A stretch of 64,000 nt of DNA from Brevundimonas fluminis (GTDB taxonomy: Bacteria > Pseudomonadota > Alphaproteobacteria > Caulobacterales > Caulobacteraceae). The notes below the pieces were generated by a model, which ran no database searches, was not told where the DNA came from, and saw only the letters and a list, made by a program, of their open reading frames with translations. The position numbers and the translations under genes were made by a program. The stretch spans positions 496,001 to 560,000 of the forward strand of contig NZ_RQWJ01000002.1 of NCBI RefSeq assembly GCF_003934285.1. The letters are read 5' to 3'. Positions 16,277-23,962 of the stretch are shown here, piece by piece (the first letter of the stretch is position 1; every line of letters starts with the position of its first letter).

Positions 16277-16921
16277 ATGCGTTCGATGATTCTGGCCGGC
16301 CTGCTGGCGGGCGCCGCCCTGCTGTCCGCGCCGCAACCCGCGGCGGCCCAGATCGTCGCCGTCTCGGCGGAGGATCAGGCCGCAGTCCGCGAGGCCGTGA
16401 GTCAGCTGGACGCGGAGATGGCGCGGCTTGCCGAGAGCCTCGGCGTCGAGGCCCCACCGCTGGCGCCGTTGATGAAGAACCTCACCACGACGCTCTTCCA
16501 CGGCCTGCCGGACGACGACGACTTATCCTTCGCCATCGGCTTCCGCCTCCGCAGCGAGCGGATCGAGGGAGGGGAACCGGATGCCGCCCTTCCCTCCGTC
16601 CTGCCCGACTCCGGCGCCTGCGCCGCCGCGAACCCCGGCCTGTCGGTCGTCCGGTTCGAGCGGCTGGATCGCGACGGCCTGACCGGCCACCGCTGCATTC
16701 TGTCCGGACCTGACGAAGACGATCCGAACGCCCACGCCCTCGTCTCCGTGACGGTCATGGTCGACGGGCGCCGGCATCTCGAGAACCGCGTCGCGGGGGC
16801 CGCATCGTCCGACATGCCGGGCCGGGCGGCGGAGGTGATCACCTCCCAGACCACGACCTTGTCGCGTCTGGCCGAGGAGATGGACCGCACGACCGCCGAT
16901 CTGGTCTTCGCGCTGGACTGA
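16277..16921 (+). CDS. secreted hypothetical protein, 214 residues
   Basis: ATG at 16277 with an AGGGGAGG ribosome site. A signal peptide ends at about residue 24 (PAAAQ). The mature protein has a helical, Leu/Ala-rich start and end, and a central part with two Cys (SGACAAANP, GHRCILSG) that could form a disulfide. I recognise no family. Predicted periplasmic. Confidence 0.7.
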   Translation: MRSMILAGLLAGAALLSAPQPAAAQIVAVSAEDQAAVREAVSQLDAEMARLAESLGVEAPPLAPLMKNLTTTLFHGLPDDDDLSFAIGFRLRSERIEGGEPDAALPSVLPDSGACAAANPGLSVVRFERLDRDGLTGHRCILSGPDEDDPNAHALVSVTVMVDGRRHLENRVAGAASSDMPGRAAEVITSQTTTLSRLAEEMDRTTADLVFALD

Positions 16922-16961
16922 CCGGCTTCTCCCGCCGCCCCCGACGCCCTATCTAGGGGCC

Positions 16962-17291
16962 ATGAAAGACCTCACCGATCTGATGAAACAGGCCCAGGCC
17001 ATGCAGCAGAAGCTGCAGGAGGCCCAGGCCCGGATGGCCGAATCGACCGCCGAGGGCACCTCGGGCGGCGGGCTGGTCACGGTGGCCCTGAAGGGCCCCG
17101 GCGAAATCACGCGCGTCGCCATCGACGACAGCCTGATGCAGCCGGGCGAGGGCGAGATCCTGGCCGACCTGATCGTCGCCGCCCACGCCGACGCCAAGCG
17201 CAAGCTGGACGAGGTCAACGGCGAGCTGATGCGTCAGGCCGCCGGGCCCATGGCCGGGATGAACATCCCCGGCATGCCCAAGCTGTTCTGA
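16962..17291 (+). CDS. YbaB/EbfC-family nucleoid-associated protein
   Basis: 109 residues with the family pattern: a long N-terminal helix (MKDLTDLMKQAQAMQQKLQE), then a three-stranded sheet (GGGLVTVALKGPGEITRVAI) and a C-terminal helical region ending in a Gly/Pro/Met tail. It forms dimers that bind DNA. It sits between dnaX and recR, the classic dnaX-ybaB-recR order, here with two inserted genes. The recR start follows 4 bases after its stop. Confidence 0.95.
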   Translation: MKDLTDLMKQAQAMQQKLQEAQARMAESTAEGTSGGGLVTVALKGPGEITRVAIDDSLMQPGEGEILADLIVAAHADAKRKLDEVNGELMRQAAGPMAGMNIPGMPKLF

Positions 17292-17295
17292 CGGC

Positions 17296-17898
17296 GTGGC
17301 CGCGTCCGCCGGACCCGAGATCGAGCGGCTGATCGGCCTGCTGGCCAAGCTGCCGGGCATGGGGCCGCGCTCGGCGCGGCGCGCGACGCTGGCCCTGCTC
17401 AAGCGGCGCGATCAGCTGCTGCTGCCGCTGGGCGAGGCTCTGGCGGACGTGGGGGCCAAGGTGAAATCGTGCTCGGTCTGCGGCACGCCCGACACCCGCG
17501 ATCCCTGCGCCATCTGCTCGGACCCCGCGCGCGACGGCCGCCTGATCTGCGTGGTCGAGGAGGCGGGCGCCCTGTGGGCCATGGAGCGGTCGGGCGCCTT
17601 CCGCGGCCGCTATCACGTGCTGGGCGGCCTGCTGTCGGCGCTGGACGGCGTCGGCCCCGACGCCCTCCGAGTCGCCGAACTGGTCGGGCGGGTGAAGGGG
17701 GGCGAGGCGACCGAGGTCGTCCTGGCCCTGCCCGCCACCGTCGACGGCCAGACGACGGCCCACTATCTGGTCGAGCGGCTGGCGGGGGCGGGGGCCGAGG
17801 TCACCACCCTGGCGCGGGGCGTCCCCGTGGGCGGCGAACTGGACTGGCTGGACGACGGGACGATCGTGCAGGCGCTCAGGGCGCGACGCCCGGCCTGA
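17296..17898 (+). CDS. recR: recombination mediator protein RecR
   Basis: 200 residues with GTG start at 17296, four bases after ybaB. Domains in order: a helix-hairpin-helix (LLAKLPGMGPRSARRATLAL, residues 15-34), a C4 zinc finger (C59, C62, C71, C74), a TOPRIM domain beginning ICVVEEAGALWAMER, and a Walker-B-like C-terminal loop. With RecF/RecO it loads RecA at gapped DNA. Confidence 0.97.
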   Translation: MAASAGPEIERLIGLLAKLPGMGPRSARRATLALLKRRDQLLLPLGEALADVGAKVKSCSVCGTPDTRDPCAICSDPARDGRLICVVEEAGALWAMERSGAFRGRYHVLGGLLSALDGVGPDALRVAELVGRVKGGEATEVVLALPATVDGQTTAHYLVERLAGAGAEVTTLARGVPVGGELDWLDDGTIVQALRARRPA

Positions 17899-18050
17899 TT
17901 CCACGCGGGAATTCGTGATCGATCCGGCGCCGGTCGGGGGCGGCCATATCGCTCGGGTCGGCCATGTGGGTTCCGGGAACCCGGCGCCCCCGTCTTCTCC
18001 GCGAAGCCCACGGAGTCCACATCCGACCGATTCTGACGTGAGGGGAGCCG

Positions 18051-18077
18051 ATGGTCCGTCGTCGCGACTCCCGCTAA
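18051..18077 (+). CDS. possible leader peptide MVRRRDSR upstream of rmuC
   Basis: A nine-codon frame (ATG GTC CGT CGT CGC GAC TCC CGC TAA) has a strong ribosome site (GAGGGGAG at 18040-18047) and ends 10 bases before the rmuC ATG. The string of Arg codons would suit a translation-attenuation leader, but chance is possible in GC-rich DNA. The rest of the 189-base gap holds only an isolated palindrome (17968-17982). Confidence 0.2.
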   Translation: MVRRRDSR

Positions 18078-18087
18078 GGAACGGAGC

Positions 18088-19344
18088 ATGAACGCAGAAT
18101 TCGCCTTCGCCCTCGCCCCCGCCGTGGTCGCCGTGGTGGCCCTCGTCTGGGCCCTGATGGAGCGCCGCCGCGCCGGGGCCGCCGAGACGCGGGCGTGGGA
18201 GCTGCGCGAGCGGTTCGCCGACACCGAGGCCCGTCTGCGTCTGGCCGAGGATCAGGCGGCGACGCAAGCGGAGTTCCTGCGCGCCCAGGCGGGCGAGCAG
18301 GCGCAGGCCGCGGCCGAGGCCCTGCTGAAGCGCACCGACGAGACCTTCCGCAATCGCGAGCTGATGGCCCAGCAGCGGCTGGAGGCGCAACTGAAGCCCG
18401 TGGCCGAGACCCTGGCGCAGTTCCAGCAGCACGTCGCCGCGCTGGAAAAGACCCGCGCCGACGAGACCGGCGGGCTGAAGGAGCAGCTGGCCCATCTGAT
18501 GACCGCCTCGGCCGCCACCCGCGACGAGGCGCGCAAGCTGACCGAGGCCCTGCGCGGCAACACCGGCCGGCGCGGGCGCTGGGGGGAGCAGACCTGCCGC
18601 AACGTGCTGGAGGCCGCGGGCATGGCGGGGCGCTTCGACTTCGTGGAACAGACCTCGGCCGCCGACGACGCGGGGCGTCAGCAGCGTCCCGACTTCCTGG
18701 TGCGCATGGCCGGTGGCGGGCGCTTCGTCATCGACGCCAAGGTGCCGCTGGCCTTCGCCGACGAGGGCGAGGGCGACGACGAGGCGCGCGCCCGCGCCGC
18801 CGCGATCCGCACCGCCGCCAGCCTGAAGACCCACATGCGCCAGCTGGCGTCCAAGGCCTATCAGGACCAGTTCAGGCCCAGCCCGGACTTCGTCGCCCTG
18901 TTCGTGCCGTCCGACGCCTTCCTGTCGGCGGCGCTGGATCACGAGCCGGATCTGTTGTCGGACGCCATGGCCAGCCGGGTGGTGATCGTCACGCCGTCGA
19001 CCCTGTTCGCCCTGTGCAAGGCCGTCGCCTACGGCTGGCGCGCCGAGGAGCAGGCAAGGAACGCCGAGGAGGTCGCGAAGTTGGGGCGCGAGCTTTACAA
19101 GCGCCTGTCAGTCATGGGCGGCCATGCGGCCGCCGTCGGCCGGGCGCTGGACACGGCGGTCGGCAAGTACAACCAGTTCGTCGGCTCGCTGGAGAGCCAG
19201 GTCATGGTGTCGGCCCGGCGTTTCGAGGACCTGCACGTCGACCACGAGGGCAAGGACCTGCCGGAGCTGGCGCCCGTCGAGCCGACGCCCCGCGCCCTTT
19301 CGCGGCCGGAACTGCTCGCTCCGCCGGCGGACGCGGCCGGGTAG
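18088..19344 (+). CDS. rmuC: DNA recombination protein RmuC
   Basis: 418 residues. An N-terminal membrane helix (about 5-25) is followed by a coiled coil to about residue 150. The RmuC domain, a restriction-endonuclease-like fold, begins at TGRRGRWGEQTCRNVLEAAGM. A DFLVRMAGGGRFVIDAKVPL segment supplies the PD-(D/E)xK-type Asp and Lys, and the FVPSDAFLSAALDHEPDL and VIVTPSTLFALCKAVAYGW motifs follow. The family limits inversions at short inverted repeats. The ATG has an AAGGAACGGAGC site. The pairing with recR is common in alphaproteobacteria. Confidence 0.95.
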   Translation: MNAEFAFALAPAVVAVVALVWALMERRRAGAAETRAWELRERFADTEARLRLAEDQAATQAEFLRAQAGEQAQAAAEALLKRTDETFRNRELMAQQRLEAQLKPVAETLAQFQQHVAALEKTRADETGGLKEQLAHLMTASAATRDEARKLTEALRGNTGRRGRWGEQTCRNVLEAAGMAGRFDFVEQTSAADDAGRQQRPDFLVRMAGGGRFVIDAKVPLAFADEGEGDDEARARAAAIRTAASLKTHMRQLASKAYQDQFRPSPDFVALFVPSDAFLSAALDHEPDLLSDAMASRVVIVTPSTLFALCKAVAYGWRAEEQARNAEEVAKLGRELYKRLSVMGGHAAAVGRALDTAVGKYNQFVGSLESQVMVSARRFEDLHVDHEGKDLPELAPVEPTPRALSRPELLAPPADAAG

Positions 19345-19366
19345 AGACGACAAGCCTTGCGGACTT

Positions 19367-19441
19367 TATGACAAGGGCGCTTGACACGGGCGGCGGTCGA
19401 TGTAAAACATCCTTGTCAAATCGACGCGGGAGCTTGTCATG
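19367..19441 (+). promoter_or_regulatory. sigma-70-like promoter with inverted TGACAAG operator repeats
   Basis: TTGACA at 19381-19386 and an A/T-rich -10 (TAAAAC, 19403-19408, spacing 16) lie within the palindrome ATGT-AAA-ACAT (19400-19410). TATGACAAGG at 19367-19376 is mirrored by CCTTGTCAAA at 19411-19420 and again by GCTTGTCATG at 19432-19441. The layout suggests repression by a dimeric regulator, most simply the XRE protein encoded at 19889. Confidence 0.5.
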
Positions 19442-19879
19442 ACGGACCGACCCATACGCAAACGACGCCGCCTCGGCTACGTGGGCATGCTGGGCGTCAG
19501 CGCTCTGGTCGGCCTCGCCGTGGGCGGGCTCTCGGCCCTGATCGACGCCTTCGGCGGCGCCGCCGCGACCACCTTGCGCATCGCCCTGCTCACCGTGGGC
19601 GTCGCCGCCGTGTCCTGGATCTGCGTCGCCTGGTGGCGCAGCGCCGACGAGGCCGTGCGCGAGGCGCACAAGTGGGCCTGGTACTGGGGCGGCTCGACCG
19701 GCATGGCCTCCGTCATGGGCCTCTTCGCCCTGTCGACCTGGGGCGTCATCGACGTCACCCTGCCGCCGCTGGGGAGCGGACCGGACGACCTCATCATGAC
19801 GGGGATCGCCCTGACGGTCGGGGCCCAAGGGGTGGGCTACGGGATCGCCTGGGCCCTCTGGTGGCTGCGGCATCGGTAG
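19439..19879 (+). CDS. four-helix membrane protein of an XRE-linked locus
   Basis: 146 residues with a basic N-terminus (MTDRPIRKRRRLG) and four hydrophobic segments (about 14-36, 44-66, 80-102, 118-142). No catalytic motif is seen and I do not recognise a named family. Its ATG lies inside the third TGACAAG element of the promoter region. It is followed by the XRE regulator and a second membrane protein, an order seen for small YozG-type regulators with membrane partners. Confidence 0.75.
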   Translation: MTDRPIRKRRRLGYVGMLGVSALVGLAVGGLSALIDAFGGAAATTLRIALLTVGVAAVSWICVAWWRSADEAVREAHKWAWYWGGSTGMASVMGLFALSTWGVIDVTLPPLGSGPDDLIMTGIALTVGAQGVGYGIAWALWWLRHR

Positions 19880-19888
19880 GGGCGCCCC

Positions 19889-20080
19889 ATGAACAACCGC
19901 CTCAAGGTGCTGCGCGCCGAACGCGACTGGTCCCAGGCCGAGCTGGCCGACCGCCTCGGCGTCTCCCGCCAGACCGTCAACGCGCTCGAAACCGGCCGCT
20001 ACGACCCGTCGCTGCCGCTCGCCTTCAAGATCGCCCGCGTCTTCGGACAGCCGATCGAAGCCATCTTCACGGAGGACTGA
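19889..20080 (+). CDS. small XRE/HTH_3 transcriptional regulator (YozG-like)
   Basis: 63 residues, essentially one lambda-Cro/C1-type helix-turn-helix: SQAELADRLGVSRQTVNALE forms helices 2 and 3 at about residues 15-34, and the C-terminal FGQPIEAIFTED is typical of the YozG/YgzD group. It begins 9 bases after the first membrane gene and its stop is 1 base before the next ATG, so the three are one operon. It probably represses the promoter at 19381. Confidence 0.9.
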   Translation: MNNRLKVLRAERDWSQAELADRLGVSRQTVNALETGRYDPSLPLAFKIARVFGQPIEAIFTED

Positions 20081-20081
20081 C

Positions 20082-20660
20082 ATGACCGAAGATCGTCCCC
20101 TTCCGCTGCCGCTCCGCATCGCCGGCATGGCTCTGCTGGCCGCGGCCGGCGCGGTCACCGGCGGCCTCGTCGCCCGGTTCGTGGACGCCGGCGGCCTGCC
20201 GCCCGACGACGCCCTGAACCTGTTCATCGCCGTCGTCCTGGTCGCCATGGCGGTGGTCAGCGGGGTCGTCCTGACCCTCCGGCCCTCGCGCTCGCCCAAG
20301 GGATGCGGCGTCCTTCAGGTCGTCGCCATGGCGCTGGCCGGGATCATGCTGATGATCCCGCTCTACGCCACGCGCTGGGTCTCGTCGGAGCTGGCCTTCG
20401 CCCTGGTCCTGGCCCTGCTGGCGGTGCAGACCGTCGCCAACCTCATGCTCTGGCGCCGCGCCGACGAGATGTTGCGCCGGATCATGGTGGAGACCGGCGG
20501 TCTGGCCTTCTGGACCCTCCAGCTGGCCCTGTTCCTCTATGCCGCCGGCGAGCGTCTGGGCCTGACCGGCGGCGTCACCGCCTGGGGCATGATCGGCGTC
20601 CTCATGGCCGTCTATCTGGTCGCCTCCGCCGTCGTCGCAGCCCGCCGCGGCATCAAATGA
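20082..20660 (+). CDS. multi-pass membrane protein, 192 residues
   Basis: Six hydrophobic segments (about 12-32, 44-64, 78-96, 104-122, 138-154, 166-184) with short loops. It carries a PSRSPKGCG loop and a RRADEMLRRIMVETGG cytoplasmic segment that recurs in XRE-linked membrane proteins. Start ATG is 1 base after the XRE stop. The function is unknown; it may sense or respond to envelope state together with the regulator. Confidence 0.75.
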   Translation: MTEDRPLPLPLRIAGMALLAAAGAVTGGLVARFVDAGGLPPDDALNLFIAVVLVAMAVVSGVVLTLRPSRSPKGCGVLQVVAMALAGIMLMIPLYATRWVSSELAFALVLALLAVQTVANLMLWRRADEMLRRIMVETGGLAFWTLQLALFLYAAGERLGLTGGVTAWGMIGVLMAVYLVASAVVAARRGIK

Positions 20661-20707
20661 ACCCTCCTTCACCCCACGCCCCCCGCTCCGCCTTGAAAGG
20701 ACCTCCC

Positions 20708-21673
20708 ATGACCCTCGCCTCCCGTCTCAGGACCTCCGCCGCCGCCCTGACCCGCTCCGTCGCCGGGGCCGCGCTGGGCCTCGGCCTCGTCGCCTCGCTC
20801 GCCGGCTCTCCCGCCGCATGGGCCCAGGAGATCGCGGTCGTCCCCGTCGTCGTGCCGCAGGCGCCCGCCGGCTCCGGCCCGGCCTTGTGGGTCATCAAGG
20901 ACGCCGACTCGACCATCTATCTGTTCGGCACCGTCCACGTCCTGCGCCCCACGACCGCCTGGGGCAGCCCTCGCGTCGACGCCGCCTTCGCCGAGGCCGA
21001 CGAGGTCTGGTTCGAGATCACCAACCCGGACGACCAGGCCGCCGTCCTGCCGCTGGTCATGGAGCACGGCATGGACCCGTCGCGCCCGCTGAACACCCTG
21101 CTCAGCGAGGCCGAGTACGCCAAGCTGGGCGAAGCGGCCGGCGTCATCGGCATTCCGGTCCAGCAGCTTAACGTCATGCGCCCCTGGCTGGTGGCCCTGA
21201 CCCTGTCGATGGCCCCGCTGACCAAGGCCGGATACGACCCCAACTCGGGCATCGAGCTTGTCCTGCGTGCCCGCGCCGAGGCCGAGGGCAAGCCGGTCAA
21301 GGGGCTGGAGACCATCGAGGAGCAGGTCCGCATCCTCGCCGGCTTCCCTGAGGACGCCCAGCTGAACTTCCTGCGCCAGTCGCTGGAGACCTATGAGAAC
21401 GCGGCGACCGAGCTCGACTCCCTGGTCGACGCCTGGTCGACCGGCGACCTCGACGGCCTGGCCGGCTTCGCCCACGAGATGCGCGACGGCGACGCCCGCG
21501 TCTATGACGCGATGCTGACCCGCCGGAACACCAACTGGGCCGGCCAGATCGAGACCATGCTCCAGGGCTCGGGCACCGCCTTCATCGCCGTCGGCGCCGC
21601 CCACCTGGCCGGCGACGACTCGGTCCAGGTCATCCTCGGCAAGCGCGGAGTCACCGTCGAACGCGTGCAGTGA
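20708..21673 (+). CDS. TraB/GumN-family protein with signal peptide
   Basis: 321 residues from the ATG at 20708 (AAAGGA site). A signal peptide ends near residue 40 (PAAWAQ). The TraB/PrgY/GumN domain begins GPALWVIKDADSTIYLFGTVHVL, with the GTVH motif, and closes with TAFIAVGAAHLAGDDSVQVILG, carrying the second conserved GAAH. The family resembles the Tiki/EreA/PrgY metalloprotease clan, in which these His and Glu residues would bind metal. It is probably periplasmic; substrate unknown. It lies downstream of the XRE locus. Confidence 0.88.
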   Translation: MTLASRLRTSAAALTRSVAGAALGLGLVASLAGSPAAWAQEIAVVPVVVPQAPAGSGPALWVIKDADSTIYLFGTVHVLRPTTAWGSPRVDAAFAEADEVWFEITNPDDQAAVLPLVMEHGMDPSRPLNTLLSEAEYAKLGEAAGVIGIPVQQLNVMRPWLVALTLSMAPLTKAGYDPNSGIELVLRARAEAEGKPVKGLETIEEQVRILAGFPEDAQLNFLRQSLETYENAATELDSLVDAWSTGDLDGLAGFAHEMRDGDARVYDAMLTRRNTNWAGQIETMLQGSGTAFIAVGAAHLAGDDSVQVILGKRGVTVERVQ

Positions 21674-21694
21674 TCGCGGACGGCTGATCGGCAC

Positions 21695-21730
21695 AGGACG
21701 CCCGCTTCCCTGCCCGGAGGCGGGCGTCCT
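21695..21730 (+). terminator. terminator-like hairpin after the TraB/GumN gene
   Basis: AGGACGCCCGC (21695-21705) pairs perfectly with GCGGGCGTCCT (21720-21730), an 11-bp stem with a 14-base loop, 22 bases after the stop. No long T-run follows. Confidence 0.65.
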
Positions 21731-21752
21731 CGTCTGCGGCGACGCTTCCTGT

Positions 21753-21775
21753 TGCATATGACAATGCTTCGCAAT
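21753..21775 (+). promoter_or_regulatory. Fur box upstream of the siderophore receptor
   Basis: TGCATATGACAATGCTTCGCAAT closely follows the alphaproteobacterial Fur-box pattern (TGCaaATGAtAATGaTTCGCAat). It lies 38 bases before the ATG of the receptor and is an A/T-rich island in GC-rich DNA. This implies repression when iron is plentiful. Confidence 0.7.
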
Positions 21776-21812
21776 AGACGTGCGCGCCCTGTCGTCAATC
21801 GCCGTCGAGCCC

Positions 21813-23888
21813 ATGCGCAACCTGTTCCTTCTGTCCGCCTCCCTGGCCGCCGTCGCCGGCGCCGCCCACGCCCAGCAGGGCCCCTCCGACCCGGGAGCCG
21901 CCGAGGTCGAGCCCATCGTCGTCACGGGCCGCGCGCGGGGCTATCAGGCCCTCGACACCGTCACGGCGACCAAGACCGACACTCCCCTGATCGACGTGCC
22001 TCAGAGCGTGTCGGTGGTCACGGCCGAACAGATCGAGGACCAGGGCCTGCGCTCCGTGGGCGACGTCCTGCGCTACGTGCCCGGCGTCACCGTCGGGCAG
22101 GGTGAGGGGAACCGCGACCAGATCACCCTGCGGGGGCAGAACACCACGGCCGACTTCTTCATCGACGGCGTCCGCGACGACGTCCAGTATTACCGCCCGC
22201 TCTACAATCTGGAGCGCATCGAGGTGCTGCGCGGCCCCTATGCCCTGATCTTCGGGCGCGGCGGCGGCGGCGGCATCGTCAACCGCGTGCAGAAGGCGCC
22301 CAGCGCCGACGCGGCGTTCGGAGAGGGGCGGGTCTTCGCCGACAGCTTCGGCGGCTACGGCGCCTGGATCGACGTCAATCGACCGCTGGGCGACCGCGTG
22401 GCCTTCCGCCTGAACGCCATGGTCGAGGAGAGCGAGAGCTTCCGCGACTTCGTCGACGGCTCGCGCTGGGCCGTCAACCCCTACCTCGCCGCCGAGATCG
22501 CGCCGGGCTGGAACCTGGGTCTGTCCTACGAGCATGTCGACGACGACCGCGTGCCGGATCGCGGCGTGCCGTCGTATCTGGGCGTGCCGCTGGAGGGTTA
22601 TGACGAGCTGGTCTTCGGCGTGCCGGGCGTGAACCGGACCACGCTGGACGCCGACGTCGCCAAGCTGCGTCTGGACGGCCGCATCGCCCCGGGGCTGAGC
22701 CTGAACACGACGCTCGTCTACGCCGACTACGACAAGGTCTACGCCAACGTCTATCCGAACGGCCCCGCCACCTCGCCGACCGGAACCGTGCCTCTGGCGG
22801 CCTACGTCGACACCACGGACCGGACCAACGCCCTGTTCCAGTCGAACCTGATCTGGGAGGTGCTGGGCGGCCCGATCGAGCACCGCGTCATGATCGGCGT
22901 CGAGCATGGCGATCAGGAAACGGACAACGTGCGCCTCAACGGAACCCTGTCCGACCCGACCTTCAGCCTGACCTCGCCGACGTATCCGACCGTGACCTTC
23001 GGCACGGACGCGCGCGACACCTTCAGCCGCGTGACCACCACTTCGGTCTATGCCCAGGACCAGATCGGTCTGGGCCGGTTCTTCGACGTCATTCTGGGTC
23101 TCCGCTGGGACCGGTTCGAGATCGAGGGGACGGACTTTCTGCCGACGCCCGACCGCGCCTTCGGCCGCACCGACGAAATGGTGTCGCCGCGCCTGGGCCT
23201 GATCTGGAAGCCGGCCGAGAACGCCTCGGTCTACGCCAGCTACAGCCGGTCCTTCCTGCCGCGCTCGGGCGAGCAGTTCGCCTCGCTGACGCCGACGACG
23301 CAGAACCTCGAGCCGGAGGAGTTCGAGAACCTGGAGGTCGGCGCCAAGTGGGACGCGCGGCCGGGCCTCTCGCTGACCGCCGCCCTGTTCGAGCTGCGCC
23401 GGACCAATGCCACCACGCCGGATCCGGCCAATCCCGCCGCCACGATCAACGTCGGCGAGACCCGCACGCGCGGGCTGGAGCTGGGCGTCGCCGGCCGCGT
23501 CACCGACCGCTGGACCGTGGCCGGGGGCTACACCTGGCAGGACGCCGTCCTGGACGGGAACGACTCCGTCGAACTGGCCCAGGTGCCGGAGCACAGCCTG
23601 TCGCTGTGGAACCGCTATGAGGCGACCGACCGGCTGGGTCTGGGGCTGGGCGTCGTGCACCAGTCGGACCAGTGGGCGGCGATCCGCACCGCGCCCACGA
23701 CCACCCGTCTGCCCGGCTTCACCCGCGTGGACGCGGCGGTGTTCTGGGCGCTGACGCCGACCGTGGACGTGCAGCTGAACGTCGAGAACCTGCTGGACGA
23801 GGGCTATTGGGCCGACGCGCACAACAACAACAACCTGTCGCCGGGCGCGCCCCGCAACGCGCGCCTGACCCTGTCCGCCCGGTTCTGA
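21813..23888 (+). CDS. TonB-dependent siderophore receptor
   Basis: 691 residues from the ATG at 21813; an upstream in-frame GTG at 21780 would place 11 residues before the signal peptide and is not used. The signal peptide (MRNLFLLSASLAAVAGAAHA) is followed by a TonB-box-like EPIVVTG, a plug domain (DVPQSVSVVTAEQIEDQGL ... RGQNTTADFFIDGVRDDVQYYRP) of the FhuA/FepA siderophore class, and a 22-strand barrel ending in aromatic NARLTLSARF. It imports ferric siderophores across the outer membrane. The Fur box 38 bases upstream supports iron control. Confidence 0.93.
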   Translation: MRNLFLLSASLAAVAGAAHAQQGPSDPGAAEVEPIVVTGRARGYQALDTVTATKTDTPLIDVPQSVSVVTAEQIEDQGLRSVGDVLRYVPGVTVGQGEGNRDQITLRGQNTTADFFIDGVRDDVQYYRPLYNLERIEVLRGPYALIFGRGGGGGIVNRVQKAPSADAAFGEGRVFADSFGGYGAWIDVNRPLGDRVAFRLNAMVEESESFRDFVDGSRWAVNPYLAAEIAPGWNLGLSYEHVDDDRVPDRGVPSYLGVPLEGYDELVFGVPGVNRTTLDADVAKLRLDGRIAPGLSLNTTLVYADYDKVYANVYPNGPATSPTGTVPLAAYVDTTDRTNALFQSNLIWEVLGGPIEHRVMIGVEHGDQETDNVRLNGTLSDPTFSLTSPTYPTVTFGTDARDTFSRVTTTSVYAQDQIGLGRFFDVILGLRWDRFEIEGTDFLPTPDRAFGRTDEMVSPRLGLIWKPAENASVYASYSRSFLPRSGEQFASLTPTTQNLEPEEFENLEVGAKWDARPGLSLTAALFELRRTNATTPDPANPAATINVGETRTRGLELGVAGRVTDRWTVAGGYTWQDAVLDGNDSVELAQVPEHSLSLWNRYEATDRLGLGLGVVHQSDQWAAIRTAPTTTRLPGFTRVDAAVFWALTPTVDVQLNVENLLDEGYWADAHNNNNLSPGAPRNARLTLSARF

Positions 23889-23910
23889 GCCTGAGCGCAC
23901 CGGACATGAA

Positions 23911-23940
23911 AAGGCCCCCTCCGGCGACGGAGGGGGCCTT
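23911..23940. terminator. strong bidirectional terminator
   Basis: AAGGCCCCCTCC (23911-23922) pairs with GGAGGGGGCCTT (23929-23940): a perfect 12-bp stem with a 6-base loop, flanked by A's upstream and TTCGTC downstream. It serves the convergent siderophore-receptor and S46 peptidase genes. Confidence 0.85.
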
Positions 23941-23962
23941 CGTCATTCAGACCCGCGAAGCG

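Noticed and set aside
17968..17982. Palindrome GGGTTCCGGGAACCC as a terminator after recR
   Set aside because: The loop would be too small for a stable hairpin and no T-run follows; it could be a protein site but has no second copy nearby.
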